A stretch of DNA of 64,000 bases from Alteromonas sp. KUL42 (GCF_006538325.1 NZ_BJKK01000001.1:591485-655484), one strand, 5' to 3'. Positions 46,630-55,788 are shown, counted from the stretch's first letter. The notes: generated by a model not told the origin, from the sequence alone. Numbers and translations are program-made.

Positions 46630-47358
46630 TTACTTCTCTTGTTTTTTATCTGTCATTGCCAATGAAAGGCGCTTTTGAATTGGTGTAGGCAAAATGTGCA
46701 TGAAGCGCAAAATTAAGCCAAACACTCTTGGAAAAAAAACGGATGAACTGTTGCTCTCAATGCCTTTAAGCATAGCGATGGCCGCGTCCTCAGCGGAAAT
46801 CTTCATTGGCATCTCAAAATCATTTTTGTCAGTCAATGGCGTCTCTACAAAACCGGGAGAGATGCATTGCACTTCAATGCCTTTTGGATGTAGGTCCACC
46901 TCCAGTGACTTGGTAAAATAGTGCAACGCGGCTTTGCTGGCTCCATATGCCTGTGAACGGGTGAATGGAAGCAAACGTGCCATACTGTCAACGATGACTA
47001 TTTTGTTCCCTTTGCGCAGCGTGGGAAGCATGGCCTCTACACAATGAACTACCCCAAAAAAATTTGGCTCGAAGACACGTCGAAACATGTCAGATTCAAA
47101 GGTGTCAACATCCACATACTCACATGTACCTGCGTTAAGTACGGCGACGTCGAATTGCAAAGAAGTGAAGGCTTCTTGTGTCTCTTCAAGTGATGTTACA
47201 TCGAATTGAGCGATATCGATGTTTGGATTTTCTTTTAACGAATTTAGCGCTTCCTGATTTCGTCCACACGCAATGACCTTGTAGCCACGACTTGCCGCAT
47301 GTATGGCTAGGGCTTTGCCTATACCAGACGTAGCGCCTGTAATGAGTATTGTCTTCAT
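46630..47358 (-). CDS. Short-chain dehydrogenase/reductase
   Basis: A 242-residue SDR. The cofactor motif TGATSGIGKALA, the NAG motif (VAVLNAGTCEY), catalytic Ser in IVDSMARLLPF and YGASK (Tyr and Lys), then CISPGFVETPLTD. ACGR after the second strand suggests NADP(H). The C-terminal FPRVFGLILRFMHILPTPIQKR may be membrane-associated. It is the second gene of the operon between the SnoaL-like gene and the flavin oxidoreductase gene. The substrate is unknown. Confidence 0.9.
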   Translation of the reverse strand: MKTILITGATSGIGKALAIHAASRGYKVIACGRNQEALNSLKENPNIDIAQFDVTSLEETQEAFTSLQFDVAVLNAGTCEYVDVDTFESDMFRRVFEPNFFGVVHCVEAMLPTLRKGNKIVIVDSMARLLPFTRSQAYGASKAALHYFTKSLEVDLHPKGIEVQCISPGFVETPLTDKNDFEMPMKISAEDAAIAMLKGIESNSSSVFFPRVFGLILRFMHILPTPIQKRLSLAMTDKKQEK

Positions 47359-47374
47359 GAAGCCAATTTCCGTT

Positions 47375-47785
47375 TTATTTTTTTATCACAAATCCCAATA
47401 GGGGAATGTGTTCATAAACCATTTCCCCCAAATCGTAGTAGTCTTTGTGATAAACAATTAAATCATTCTTAACACTAAGCTGAGTAGTACCGTCCAAGGT
47501 AATGAGTTTGCTTTTCTGTTTTGAAACGAGTGTCATTGTCCAGTTGGCCACATGTGTAATTTCCGATGTTTTGCTTTTACTTTCCAGTATGTCGCTAATA
47601 TCGAATTCACAAGATTTCGCGTGCACTAAAAGATTACTAAAATACTCTTGTACCTCAGGTAAGCCTCGGTGGGTAGTGATAGGGTCAATAAACACAATGT
47701 CATCTGTATAGAGCTTATTTAGCGCGTCAGGCTCAACTTGACATAAATCGCGGTAGGTGTGTCGAAAACGTGTAATTACATCCAT
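47375..47785 (-). CDS. SnoaL-like / NTF2-fold protein
   Basis: A 136-residue protein of the NTF2-like fold. FRHTYRDLCQVEPDALNKLYTDDIVFIDPITTHRGLPEVQEYFSNLL is the SnoaL-like pattern, with a second half ending HKDYYDLGEMVYEHIPLLGFVIKK. It is the first gene of the leftward lipid/redox operon. NTF2-fold proteins bind or isomerise small hydrophobic molecules, but no catalytic residues can be named here. It is preceded by a 125-base leader from the predicted ECF promoter. Confidence 0.85.
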   Translation of the reverse strand: MDVITRFRHTYRDLCQVEPDALNKLYTDDIVFIDPITTHRGLPEVQEYFSNLLVHAKSCEFDISDILESKSKTSEITHVANWTMTLVSKQKSKLITLDGTTQLSVKNDLIVYHKDYYDLGEMVYEHIPLLGFVIKK

Positions 47786-47910
47786 ACTCTATCTCTTATC
47801 TTCATATGCAATTAAGCAATTTCCACAGCAGCCCAAACTTCAATACGTTGCGGATGGAATATCTATACAGTGATTGCCTATAGTAGTGTTTTAAAAGTAA
47901 CTGCATTTTG

Positions 47911-47934
47911 ATAAGTGTTTGAACAAACACTTAT
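47911..47934. promoter_or_regulatory. 24-bp palindrome in the leader of the SnoaL operon
   Basis: ATAAGTGTTTG-AA-CAAACACTTAT: perfect 11-base arms (47911-47921 and 47924-47934) around AA. It lies just downstream of the predicted -10 of the leftward promoter. A TetR-type operator is the simplest reading; a short 5' leader hairpin is the alternative. No TetR gene is nearby. Confidence 0.6.
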
Positions 47935-47946
47935 GCGCCCTTCTTA

Positions 47947-47976
47947 CATTTACATTGGCTTTCATAGAAGAGATCA
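47947..47976 (-). promoter_or_regulatory. Candidate ECF (ChrR-partner) promoter of the SnoaL-SDR-FAD-DUF1365-cfa operon
   Basis: On the - strand TGATCT (47976-47971), 18 bases, then TAAATG (47952-47947). It matches the form TGATCC-N18-TAAG described for the RpoE of Rhodobacter (from memory) and the divergent site at 48012-48041. Confidence 0.6.
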
Positions 47977-48011
47977 CGACGAATAAACAAAGTGTGAAAT
48001 TTTTTCACATT

Positions 48012-48041
48012 CGATCCAATTCATTCCCACTCTCGTAGATG
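48012..48041 (+). promoter_or_regulatory. Candidate ECF promoter of the LON-domain gene (and sigma/chrR)
   Basis: CGATCC (48012-48017), 18 bases, then TAGATG (48036-48041), 27 bases before the ATG at 48068. It has the same architecture as the divergent site at 47947-47976. Confidence 0.6.
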
Positions 48042-48067
48042 TTTTTGTGTTATCGGAAGTTTTTATT

Positions 48068-48643
48068 ATGAGTGAAGAACGTTTTCCTTTATTTCCATTA
48101 TCAGCTCACCTTCTCCCGGAGGGGAGGATGGCGCTACGCATTTTTGAGCCTCGTTATGTGCGAATGGTGAAAGACGCGTGCGCTAACGGCACTGGGTTTG
48201 TGATGTGCATGCTCAATTCAAGCGGTGACAAATCGAAAAACGAACATATTTACCCCATAGGCACATTCGCCCACGTTATAGACTTTGACTTACTCGAAGA
48301 TGGGTTGCTTGGCATAAAGGTTGCTGGTTCACATTTAGTTGAGGTTTCGCACATTTCTTCTGACGAAGATGGCTTACGTACAGGGTTGTGTAAAGATTTA
48401 ACGCCCTGGCAGTGTGAAATATCAGCTCAACAGATGGCCCCTATGGACGAAAGGCTTAAAGAGGTATTCAAAAATTACGATGAACTGGCAAAGCTTTACG
48501 AGTCGCCACAATTTGGATGCCCGAATTGGGTATTGAACAGATGGTTGGAATTACTTCCCGTAGATGGTGCACAAAAGCAGTATTTTCTGTCGCAGAAAAA
48601 TTGCATAAGCTTGCTTAATTACCTTTCAGCATTAATTGCTTAG
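48068..48643 (+). CDS. LON peptidase N-terminal (substrate-binding) domain protein
   Basis: A 191-residue stand-alone LON N-domain. FPLFPLSAHLLPEGRMALRIFEPRYVRMVKDACANGTGFVMCML is the family signature, with GTFAHVIDFDLLEDGLLGIKVAG following. No ATPase or protease domain is present. The ATG at 48068 is chosen because GGAAG lies 8 bases upstream; the longer frame starts with GTG at 48047, right at the predicted transcription start. It precedes the ECF sigma/chrR pair by 127 bases with no terminator between them. The role is unknown, perhaps an adaptor that recruits damaged proteins. Confidence 0.88.
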   Translation: MSEERFPLFPLSAHLLPEGRMALRIFEPRYVRMVKDACANGTGFVMCMLNSSGDKSKNEHIYPIGTFAHVIDFDLLEDGLLGIKVAGSHLVEVSHISSDEDGLRTGLCKDLTPWQCEISAQQMAPMDERLKEVFKNYDELAKLYESPQFGCPNWVLNRWLELLPVDGAQKQYFLSQKNCISLLNYLSALIA

Positions 48644-48770
48644 AAGGTGCATAGAAAACTAAGATTACAAACATTACAAAATCGTAATTTAATTTGCGCG
48701 AAATTTGCAAACGCTCTAAGCCGAAAAGTCGTAGAATTAATGAACCAAAACGGAAAGGCGGACAAAATAT

Positions 48771-49382
48771 ATGTTAGTTGGAATTCCATTGGAACAGAGT
48801 AACAGCACAGTTAAACCAAAAGACTGTGCTAATGAAATGTCGGATTACCTCGTAGCTGTAGCACAAGAGCGATGCAAACCTTCTTTTGCTCGCGTTTTTA
48901 ATTACTTCGCCCCCCGTTTGCGCTCTTACGCCTTAAAACAAATGGGTAACGAAGCACTAGCGATGGAACTGGTGCAAGACACCATGTCTAATGTTTGGCA
49001 AAAAGCGCACCTGTTTAATGCTGAGAAAGGTTCTCCTTCTACGTGGATTTTCACTATCGCACGAAATATCCGCTTCGACATGTTACGCAAGCTTCAAAAT
49101 CGCAAAGAGGATGTTTGTTCTGACGATTTGTGGCCAGTATTGTGCGAACAAACAGCTGATGTAAATGAAGCGCCACTCGACGAGCAAGTAACGTTAGAAC
49201 AGATTGGACACTTGTTTGAAGCTCTGCCCAAAAAGCAAAAGGCAGTGATTGAAGCAATCTATATAGACGGAAAATCTCAACAAGAAGTTGCTGACGAATT
49301 GTCTATACCATTAGGTACGGTTAAGTCTAGAACCCGTTTGGCGCTTCAACGTTTAAAGGTCATGCTAAGCGACGATGATTAA
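48771..49382 (+). CDS. ECF RNA polymerase sigma factor (RpoE/ECF11-like, partner of ChrR)
   Basis: A 203-residue sigma-70 family factor. Region 2 (FARVFNYFAPRLRSYALKQMGNEALAMELVQDTMSNVWQKAHLF, then STWIFTIARNIRFDMLRK) and region 4 (LPKKQKAVIEAIYIDGKSQQEVADELSIPLGTVKSRTRLALQRLK) are intact. It differs from the envelope-stress RpoE at 11714. Its stop overlaps the chrR-like start by 8 bases, the typical ECF/anti-sigma arrangement. By homology to Rhodobacter RpoE it probably controls the divergent lipid operon and its own transcription unit in response to singlet oxygen or peroxides. Confidence 0.92.
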   Translation: MLVGIPLEQSNSTVKPKDCANEMSDYLVAVAQERCKPSFARVFNYFAPRLRSYALKQMGNEALAMELVQDTMSNVWQKAHLFNAEKGSPSTWIFTIARNIRFDMLRKLQNRKEDVCSDDLWPVLCEQTADVNEAPLDEQVTLEQIGHLFEALPKKQKAVIEAIYIDGKSQQEVADELSIPLGTVKSRTRLALQRLKVMLSDDD

Positions 49383-50160
49383 GTTTCACCCGACTGCTGA
49401 ACAGTTAAAAGAATTTGTAGAAGGTAAGTTGAGTCCAGCAATTGCGTTAATGGTGGCTGCCCATTGTGATATGTGTAGCCAATGTAGCGCTTTTGTTGAA
49501 AAGGAAACTGAAGAGGTGGCTTCTAAAGCGTTTACAGAGCCGACCTTAGCGTTAGATGATTCATTCAACTCTGCATCTGCAATGTCATTGATGATGTCTC
49601 AAATTATGCAAATGCCCGCAGCACATCAAGCCGATGGTGGCTTAAATAGGAGCTTGCTTGATAGCGCGGGGAACAGGTTAATATCAAAAGAAACATCCTC
49701 AAAAACTGTCAGAATTAATGGTGTCGATGTTAGTAACGGCGTAGAAAGAACGACATCGATCGAACTCGATGGTCGTGTTTTCACGCTACCTAAAACATTG
49801 CATAGGTATATCGAGAAAACAGGAAATTGGTCAGGTCTGGTTGGTAAGTTATGGCAAGCGCCAGTTGATTTAGGCAACCAAGGCGTGGCGAATTTTATAT
49901 TTATGGGAAGTGGCGGAAGTGTACCTGAACATACGCACCGCGGAACCGAATACACGCTGGTTATTGACGGTGAATTCAGTGATGGACTAAGTCATTACGA
50001 CACCGGAGACTTCATTTATATGGATGGAGAGAAAACTCATACTCCCAAAGCTGAAGGCAATGAGGGTTGTTTGGTGTTTAGTATTGTTGATCAGCCATTA
50101 CATTTCACTTCGGGCCTCGCCAGGTTGTTAAACCCATTCAGTCATTTGTTTTTTAGATAA
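49375..50160 (+). CDS. chrR: ChrR-type zinc anti-sigma factor with C-terminal cupin
   Basis: A 261-residue cytoplasmic anti-sigma factor. The zinc-binding anti-sigma domain is present with His5, His30, Cys34 and Cys37 (HCDMCSQC), one residue offset from Rhodobacter ChrR. The C-terminal cupin domain has GGSVPEHTHRGTEYTLVIDGEF and GDFIYMDGEKTHTP, the metal ligands. In Rhodobacter, ChrR releases RpoE on singlet oxygen and other reactive species, the cupin being needed for the signal. It overlaps the sigma gene and ends before a strong terminator. Confidence 0.93.
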   Translation: MIKFHPTAEQLKEFVEGKLSPAIALMVAAHCDMCSQCSAFVEKETEEVASKAFTEPTLALDDSFNSASAMSLMMSQIMQMPAAHQADGGLNRSLLDSAGNRLISKETSSKTVRINGVDVSNGVERTTSIELDGRVFTLPKTLHRYIEKTGNWSGLVGKLWQAPVDLGNQGVANFIFMGSGGSVPEHTHRGTEYTLVIDGEFSDGLSHYDTGDFIYMDGEKTHTPKAEGNEGCLVFSIVDQPLHFTSGLARLLNPFSHLFFR

Positions 50161-50181
50161 AATAAATAACATTGTTCAAAC

Positions 50182-50212
50182 AAAAACGCACTGATAAACA
50201 GTGCGTTTTTTT
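50182..50212. terminator. Terminator between chrR and bamD
   Basis: AAAAACGCACTG (50182-50193), loop ATAAA, CAGTGCGTTTTT (50199-50210) plus TT: a 12-bp perfect stem that can serve both convergent genes. Confidence 0.92.
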
Positions 50213-50235
50213 ATATTCAAAATTCTAAGGCAAAA

Positions 50236-51000
50236 CTAGCTAATGAAATCGCTATCAGGGTAGTTAAGCTTTAATGTCTTCATTGCATTATCACGCAATT
50301 CGGTTAAACCTAGTTGCTCGTAACTCGAGACCATAATCTCAAGTGCTTGTTGAACCTGTGTGGTATTAGGGAAATGTTCAATAACATAACGACCACGATT
50401 AGCCGCAGCAACGTAGGCTTCTCTTCGCATGTAGAAGCGCGCAATAGCAATTTCGTATCTGGCTAGGCGGTCTTTGATATAAACCATGCGCTGTTTAGCG
50501 TCGGCCGCATATTTACTTTCAGGGTATTGCTGAATAAGGCGACGGAAGTCTTCGAACGCTTGGCGAGACTTGGAAGGGTCTCTATCTGTACGATCGATAT
50601 TCATTAGCTCTTGGAATAAGTTGCTGTCAGATTCCATGTTAGTCAATCCGCGCATGTAATACGCATAATCTACATCAGAGTGATTTGGATTAAGGCGAAT
50701 AAAGCGGTCGACAGTCGCTAATGTTTCTTCGGGCTTACCTGACTTGTAGTAGCTGTAAATTAGATCGAGCTGCACTTGGTGAGACAATGGGCCAAATGGA
50801 TAGCGTGAATCTAAAGCACTCAACGTTTGAGCAGCGGCACTGAAGTTGCCCACTTCCATGCTGGTTTTCGCTCTGTCATACAGTTGCTGTGCACCCATAT
50901 TAGCTAAAACGGCTTTCTCTTCTGGGTCTGAAGAGCTGCATCCTGCAACAGATACCATGGCACCTAATAGTACGGGGGCCAGTAAACGAAATGATTTCAT
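50236..51000 (-). CDS. bamD: Outer membrane assembly lipoprotein BamD
   Basis: A 254-residue lipoprotein of the BAM complex that inserts beta-barrel proteins. The lipobox is VAGC with Cys21 after a hydrophobic signal. TPR-like repeats follow (AQQLYDRAKTSMEVGNFSAAAQTLSALDSRYPFG, SKYAADAKQRMVYIKDRLARYEIAIARFYMRR). It diverges from rluD as in E. coli (yfiO/rluD). Confidence 0.95.
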   Translation of the reverse strand: MKSFRLLAPVLLGAMVSVAGCSSSDPEEKAVLANMGAQQLYDRAKTSMEVGNFSAAAQTLSALDSRYPFGPLSHQVQLDLIYSYYKSGKPEETLATVDRFIRLNPNHSDVDYAYYMRGLTNMESDSNLFQELMNIDRTDRDPSKSRQAFEDFRRLIQQYPESKYAADAKQRMVYIKDRLARYEIAIARFYMRREAYVAAANRGRYVIEHFPNTTQVQQALEIMVSSYEQLGLTELRDNAMKTLKLNYPDSDFIS

Positions 51001-51189
51001 AATAATTCTATTTTCCTGCTAAACAGTGTTTTTAATACTTCGCTGTCTAAGCTCATGTGTTAAACAACAACACTTTGAATGCATTCTAACGTACTAACGG
51101 TAAGAAAAACCATACAAAAACGTAAACAACGCAGTGTACAGCGTGAATACTTGTTATAATACTCTTTTTTAGACGTAATCAATGGTGTT

Positions 51190-52173
51190 ATGACACAGTC
51201 GCTCAACACAATACAATTAGAAGCTACAACAGAAGCTGCGCATTTTGGTTTACGGTTAGATCAGGTTTTAGCTGATTTGTTCCCTGAATATTCACGTTCT
51301 AAGTTAAAAACTTGGATCCAAGACGGTTGCGTAGCAGTTAACGGCGAGGTAATTACTATTCCTCGCCACAAAATGCAGATGGATGAACTGGTTACAGTGC
51401 AAGCCGAAATGGACGTGCAAGTTACCAGTGAAGCACAAGATATTGCGCTAAATATCGTTTACGAAGACGAGCATATTCTTGTTATCAACAAGCCTGCTGA
51501 CTTAGTAGTGCACCCAGGTGCCGGTAATCCAAGTGGTACTGTTTTAAACGCACTGCTTAATCATGTGCCAAACATTGATAAAGTGCCCCGTGCAGGGATT
51601 GTTCATCGTCTCGATAAAGACACAACAGGTCTGATGGTGGTGGCGAAAACCATTCCCGCGCAGACACACCTTGTTGATCAACTTCAGCGCAGAGAAATGA
51701 GCCGAGAATATGAAGCCGTTGCTCTGGGCACAATGGTTGCTGGTGGCATTGTCGATGCGCCAATTGGCCGCCATGCAACAAAGCGTACGCACATGGCTGT
51801 TAGAGAAATGGGTAAGCCCGCGGTAACGCACTATCGCGTTATTGAAAAGTTTAGAGCTTACACGCACTTACGACTTAAGTTAGAAACGGGGCGTACCCAT
51901 CAAATTCGTGTTCATATGGCGCACATTAAGCATCCTTTACTTGGTGATCAGGTTTATGGTGGTCGTCCGCGTTTACCGAAAGGGGCGTCTGATGACTTTA
52001 TCGCTGCTTTGCGAGGCTTTCAACGTCAAGCACTACATGCTGCGCAGCTTTCGTTATTTCACCCTGAAACAGAAGAGTGGATGACATGGAAGGCGCCATT
52101 GCCACAAGATATGCAAGATTTGCTAAAAGCAGTGAAGCAAGACACGATCGATAACCCACAAGATATGCTGTAA
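51190..52173 (+). CDS. rluD: 23S rRNA pseudouridine synthase RluD
   Basis: Makes pseudouridines in helix 69 of 23S rRNA (positions 1911, 1915 and 1917 in E. coli). 327 residues. The N-terminal S4 domain (LRLDQVLADLFPEYSRSKLKTWI) is followed by VHPGAGNPSGTVLNALL and the catalytic motif HRLDKDTTGLMVVAK with its Asp. GRTHQIRVHMAHIKHPLLGD follows. pgeF starts 4 bases downstream. Confidence 0.96.
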   Translation: MTQSLNTIQLEATTEAAHFGLRLDQVLADLFPEYSRSKLKTWIQDGCVAVNGEVITIPRHKMQMDELVTVQAEMDVQVTSEAQDIALNIVYEDEHILVINKPADLVVHPGAGNPSGTVLNALLNHVPNIDKVPRAGIVHRLDKDTTGLMVVAKTIPAQTHLVDQLQRREMSREYEAVALGTMVAGGIVDAPIGRHATKRTHMAVREMGKPAVTHYRVIEKFRAYTHLRLKLETGRTHQIRVHMAHIKHPLLGDQVYGGRPRLPKGASDDFIAALRGFQRQALHAAQLSLFHPETEEWMTWKAPLPQDMQDLLKAVKQDTIDNPQDML

Positions 52174-52177
52174 GGCA

Positions 52178-52906
52178 ATGACGTTACCACTGGCTTTGAT
52201 CACTCCACAATGGCAATGCCCTGAAAGCATTGTTGCTTATACTACAACTAAAGCCGGTGGGGTGAGTGAAGGCGACTTTGTTGGCTTGAACGTTGGCGCG
52301 CATGTTGGCGATAACTTGCATCACGTTCAGGCTAATAGAAGCCTTTTGCCACATAGCGAAAAAATAACTTGGTTAGAACAAGTTCACGGCAACCGCGTTG
52401 CGCGCCTGCCAACCCAAAACGTACAAGCTGATGCCGCGTTTTCTACATCAAGTATGCACTTTTGTGCCGTAATGACCGCCGACTGTGTTCCCATACTCTT
52501 GTGTGATGTTAAAGGAACTCAGGTGGCTGTTGTGCATGCTGGTTGGAAAGGGCTGGAAAACCACATTATTGAGAATGCAGTTACAGCTTTTGATATTGCA
52601 CAGGGTGAATTAATGGCGTGGATTGGCCCTGCAATATGTGGGGCGTGTTACGAGGTAGATGCCTACTTGGCAAGCGTGTTCAAGCGCTACCCAACGGCAA
52701 TCAAACAAGGGCAAGCAAGCAATAAATATCTGCTCAACTTGCCTTTAATTGCTGAATATCAATTAAAAGCGCTTGGGGTGTCTAATGTAACCCAAAGTCA
52801 ACTTTGTACATATTGCCGTGAAGATTTGTTCTACTCTCATCGACATGCCACACACCATCATAAGCCGAACACTGGGCGTATTGTCAGTGTTATTGGTTTG
52901 AAATAG
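52178..52906 (+). CDS. pgeF: Purine nucleoside phosphorylase / multicopper-type YfiH (PgeF) protein
   Basis: A 242-residue protein of the laccase-domain family (YfiH). The metal ligands are in EQVHGNRVARLP, TADCVPILLCD, VVHAGWKGLENHIIE and GPAICGACYEVD. E. coli PgeF edits peptidoglycan by removing mis-incorporated serine from UDP-MurNAc; related proteins are purine nucleoside phosphorylases. The order rluD-pgeF-clpB is the E. coli order. Confidence 0.93.
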   Translation: MTLPLALITPQWQCPESIVAYTTTKAGGVSEGDFVGLNVGAHVGDNLHHVQANRSLLPHSEKITWLEQVHGNRVARLPTQNVQADAAFSTSSMHFCAVMTADCVPILLCDVKGTQVAVVHAGWKGLENHIIENAVTAFDIAQGELMAWIGPAICGACYEVDAYLASVFKRYPTAIKQGQASNKYLLNLPLIAEYQLKALGVSNVTQSQLCTYCREDLFYSHRHATHHHKPNTGRIVSVIGLK

Positions 52907-53077
52907 CAAATAACGACTTTTCGATATTTTTGCCGATAACCCCTCTACTAAGGAGAAAACAGTACTCTCAGGCTAAGAGCTTGTTAGGCTGAAATTTTTA
53001 GCGCTACTGCTATGTTTGTTCTAAATCAAGTTTTTGGGCGAATTTGCTACTTTTTACATCGACTTTTCAATCTCACA

Positions 53078-53104
53078 CTTGAATCATAATTCACCAGCTC
53101 CCAT
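53078..53104 (+). promoter_or_regulatory. Sigma-32 heat-shock promoter of clpB
   Basis: TCTCACACTTGAA (CTTGAA at 53078-53083), a 15-base spacer, then TCCCAT (53099-53104) followed by AAAT. It matches the RpoH consensus CTTGAA-N13-17-CCCCATNT well and lies about 40 bases before clpB. Confidence 0.85.
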
Positions 53105-53145
53105 AAATAGAACATTAATAATGATTCATGTTTTAGGTTGAGATT

Positions 53146-55722
53146 ATGAGACTAGATAGATTTACCAGTAAATTTCAGCTCGCTATTTCCGATGCTCAAT
53201 CACTCGCATTGGGCCGAGATCATCAATATATCGAACCCGTTCATTTAATGACGGCCATGCTAAATCAACAAGGCGGTTCGGTACGACCTTTGTTAGATCA
53301 AGCAAACATCAACGTTAATGCATTGCGCTCTGCACTTAGTCAAGCTATTGAACGTTTACCTCGTGTCGACGGTATTGGTGGTGATGTTCAGCTAAGTAAA
53401 GACAGCGGGATATTACTTAACCTTTGCGACAAAATTGCCCAGCAGCGTAAAGATGAATACATCACGTCTGAAATTTTTGTGCTTGCGGCACTACAAGACA
53501 AAGGGCGTCTAGGGGAAATATTTAAAAGCCTGAATATCACCAAAGATGTCATTGAAGCGGCTATTGACGACATGCGTGGCGGACAAACGGTAACCGATCC
53601 TAATGCAGAAGACGTACGCCAAGCGCTCGAAAAATACACCACGGATTTAACCGAACGTGCGGAGCAAGGAAAGCTTGACCCCGTTATTGGTCGAGATGAT
53701 GAGATTCGTCGCACTGTACAAGTTCTGCAGCGCCGCACGAAAAATAACCCAGTGCTTATTGGTGAGCCCGGTGTAGGTAAAACGGCCATTGTTGAAGGAC
53801 TTGCCCAGCGTATTATTAACGGTGAAGTTCCAGAAGGCTTGAAAAACAAGCGCGTGCTCTCTTTAGACATGGGCGCATTGGTTGCCGGTGCCAAATACCG
53901 CGGAGAATTTGAAGAGAGATTGAAAGCGGTATTGAATGAACTGGCCAAAGAGGAAGGGCGTGTCATTCTGTTTATTGATGAATTACATACCATGGTGGGC
54001 GCAGGAAAAGGCGACGGCGCGATGGATGCGGGCAATATGTTAAAGCCTGCACTCGCACGCGGTGAGCTTCACTGTGTCGGTGCCACAACGCTTGATGAAT
54101 ATCGTCAATACATCGAGAAAGACGCAGCACTTGAGCGTCGCTTCCAAAAGGTGTTGGTCGAACAACCAAGTGTTGAAGACACTATTGCCATATTGCGCGG
54201 ACTAAAAGAGCGCTATGAGCTTCATCACTCTGTTGACATTACTGACCCTGCGATTGTTGCCGCTGCAAGCTTGTCACACCGTTACATCAGCGACAGGCAG
54301 CTACCTGATAAAGCTATCGATTTGATTGACGAGGCAGCATCAAGTATTCGGCTGCAAATTGATTCTAAGCCTGAAGATATGGACAGGCTAGAGCGCCGTA
54401 TTATTCAGCTCAAGTTAGAAGAACAGGCCTTGGCCAAAGAAACCGATGATGCCAGTCATAAACGCTTAGAAATGATTGAGCTAGAACGGGAACAAGCAGA
54501 AACGAAATACGCCGAACTAGAAAAAGTATGGCTTGATGAAAAAGATGCCATGCAGGGCACACAAACCATTAAAGGCGAACTGGAACAAGCCAAGTTGGAT
54601 TTAGAGATTGCGCGTAGAGCGTCAGATCTCAATCGGATGTCGGAGCTTCAGTATGGTCGTATTCCTGAACTGGAAGCCAAGTTAGAACAAGCGGCTGAAA
54701 ATGAAACGCGGGAAACAATACTACTCAAGAACAAAGTCACTGAGGCAGAAATTGCTGATGTATTGTCTCGTTGGACCGGGATCCCCGTGGCTAAAATGCT
54801 AGAAGGTGAGCGCGACAAATTATTGCGAATGGAAGACGTGTTACACAAGCGTGTGGTAGGGCAGGAAGAAGCTGTGCAAGCCGTATCAAATGCTATTCGC
54901 CGCTCTCGAGCTGGTCTTGCTGATCCGAACAGGCCCATTGGCTCTTTTCTGTTCTTAGGCCCAACGGGGGTAGGGAAAACTGAACTGTGTAAAGCGCTAG
55001 CTGGCTTTATGTTTGACACAGAAGACGCCATGATCCGCATTGATATGTCTGAGTTCATGGAAAAGCATTCAGTTGCGCGATTAGTGGGAGCGCCTCCGGG
55101 CTATGTAGGCTATGAAGAAGGCGGATATTTGACAGAGGCTGTGCGCCGCAAACCTTATTCGGTCATCTTACTTGATGAAGTAGAGAAAGCGCACCCTGAT
55201 GTGTTTAATATTTTACTGCAGGTGCTTGATGATGGTCGTTTAACTGACGGGCAAGGGCGCACGGTAGACTTTAAAAACACGGTTGTCATTATGACCTCTA
55301 ATTTAGGTTCAGACATCATTCAAGATAAACACAATGAAAATCAGTATGATGAAATGAAGTCATCTGTCATGCAGGTGGTAGGTCAGCATTTCAGACCTGA
55401 ATTTATTAACCGTGTTGATGACATAGTGGTGTTCCATCCATTGGGTAAAGAGCAAATTAAATCTATTGCCAAGATCCAACTTGCTTCACTACGCGCGCGC
55501 TTGGTTGAAAAGGGTTACAAGCTTACATTGTCTTCTGCCGCGATGGACACGTTAGCAGAAGCTGGCTTTGACCCAGTATTTGGCGCCCGTCCATTAAAAC
55601 GTGCAATACAAGTTCAGGTAGAAAACCCACTTGCACAGAAACTGTTAGCAGGGGAATTGCTCCCTGATTCCACTATACGTATTGATGCAGACGAAAGTGG
55701 CTTGTTTGTAGTCAGTGAGTAA
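53146..55722 (+). CDS. clpB: ATP-dependent disaggregase ClpB
   Basis: An 858-residue hexameric AAA+ chaperone that extracts proteins from aggregates with DnaK. The N-terminal domain ([20 protein letters not shown]) is followed by nucleotide-binding domain 1 ([13 protein letters not shown]), a long coiled-coil middle domain (about residues 410-525) and nucleotide-binding domain 2 ([15 protein letters not shown]), plus the GYVGYEEGG pore loop. Transcribed from a clear sigma-32 promoter and closed by a strong terminator. Confidence 0.98.
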   Translation: MRLDRFTSKFQLAISDAQSLALGRDHQYIEPVHLMTAMLNQQGGSVRPLLDQANINVNALRSALSQAIERLPRVDGIGGDVQLSKDSGILLNLCDKIAQQRKDEYITSEIFVLAALQDKGRLGEIFKSLNITKDVIEAAIDDMRGGQTVTDPNAEDVRQALEKYTTDLTERAEQGKLDPVIGRDDEIRRTVQVLQRRTKNNPVLIGEPGVGKTAIVEGLAQRIINGEVPEGLKNKRVLSLDMGALVAGAKYRGEFEERLKAVLNELAKEEGRVILFIDELHTMVGAGKGDGAMDAGNMLKPALARGELHCVGATTLDEYRQYIEKDAALERRFQKVLVEQPSVEDTIAILRGLKERYELHHSVDITDPAIVAAASLSHRYISDRQLPDKAIDLIDEAASSIRLQIDSKPEDMDRLERRIIQLKLEEQALAKETDDASHKRLEMIELEREQAETKYAELEKVWLDEKDAMQGTQTIKGELEQAKLDLEIARRASDLNRMSELQYGRIPELEAKLEQAAENETRETILLKNKVTEAEIADVLSRWTGIPVAKMLEGERDKLLRMEDVLHKRVVGQEEAVQAVSNAIRRSRAGLADPNRPIGSFLFLGPTGVGKTELCKALAGFMFDTEDAMIRIDMSEFMEKHSVARLVGAPPGYVGYEEGGYLTEAVRRKPYSVILLDEVEKAHPDVFNILLQVLDDGRLTDGQGRTVDFKNTVVIMTSNLGSDIIQDKHNENQYDEMKSSVMQVVGQHFRPEFINRVDDIVVFHPLGKEQIKSIAKIQLASLRARLVEKGYKLTLSSAAMDTLAEAGFDPVFGARPLKRAIQVQVENPLAQKLLAGELLPDSTIRIDADESGLFVVSE

Positions 55723-55754
55723 ACATTCTTAAGATCGTCTAGCTATTGCAATCT

Positions 55755-55788
55755 AAAAAGAGCGACAGGAAAGGGTCGCTCTTTTTTT
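55755..55788 (+). terminator. clpB terminator
   Basis: AAAAAGAGCGAC (55755-55766), loop of 8, GTCGCTCTTTTT (55775-55786), then further T residues: a 12-bp perfect stem. Confidence 0.94.

Noticed and set aside
48644..48770. A third YGATCY-N18-TARATG site directly before the ECF sigma gene
   Set aside because: No GATC-type -35 is present in this gap; the nearest TAGAAT (48733 region) has no matching -35, so sigma/chrR are more likely transcribed from the LON-gene promoter.
53388..54035. 215-residue reading frame antisense to clpB
   Set aside because: Ser/Pro-rich composition typical of a shadow frame, lying wholly inside a highly conserved clpB coding sequence, with no homology I recognise.
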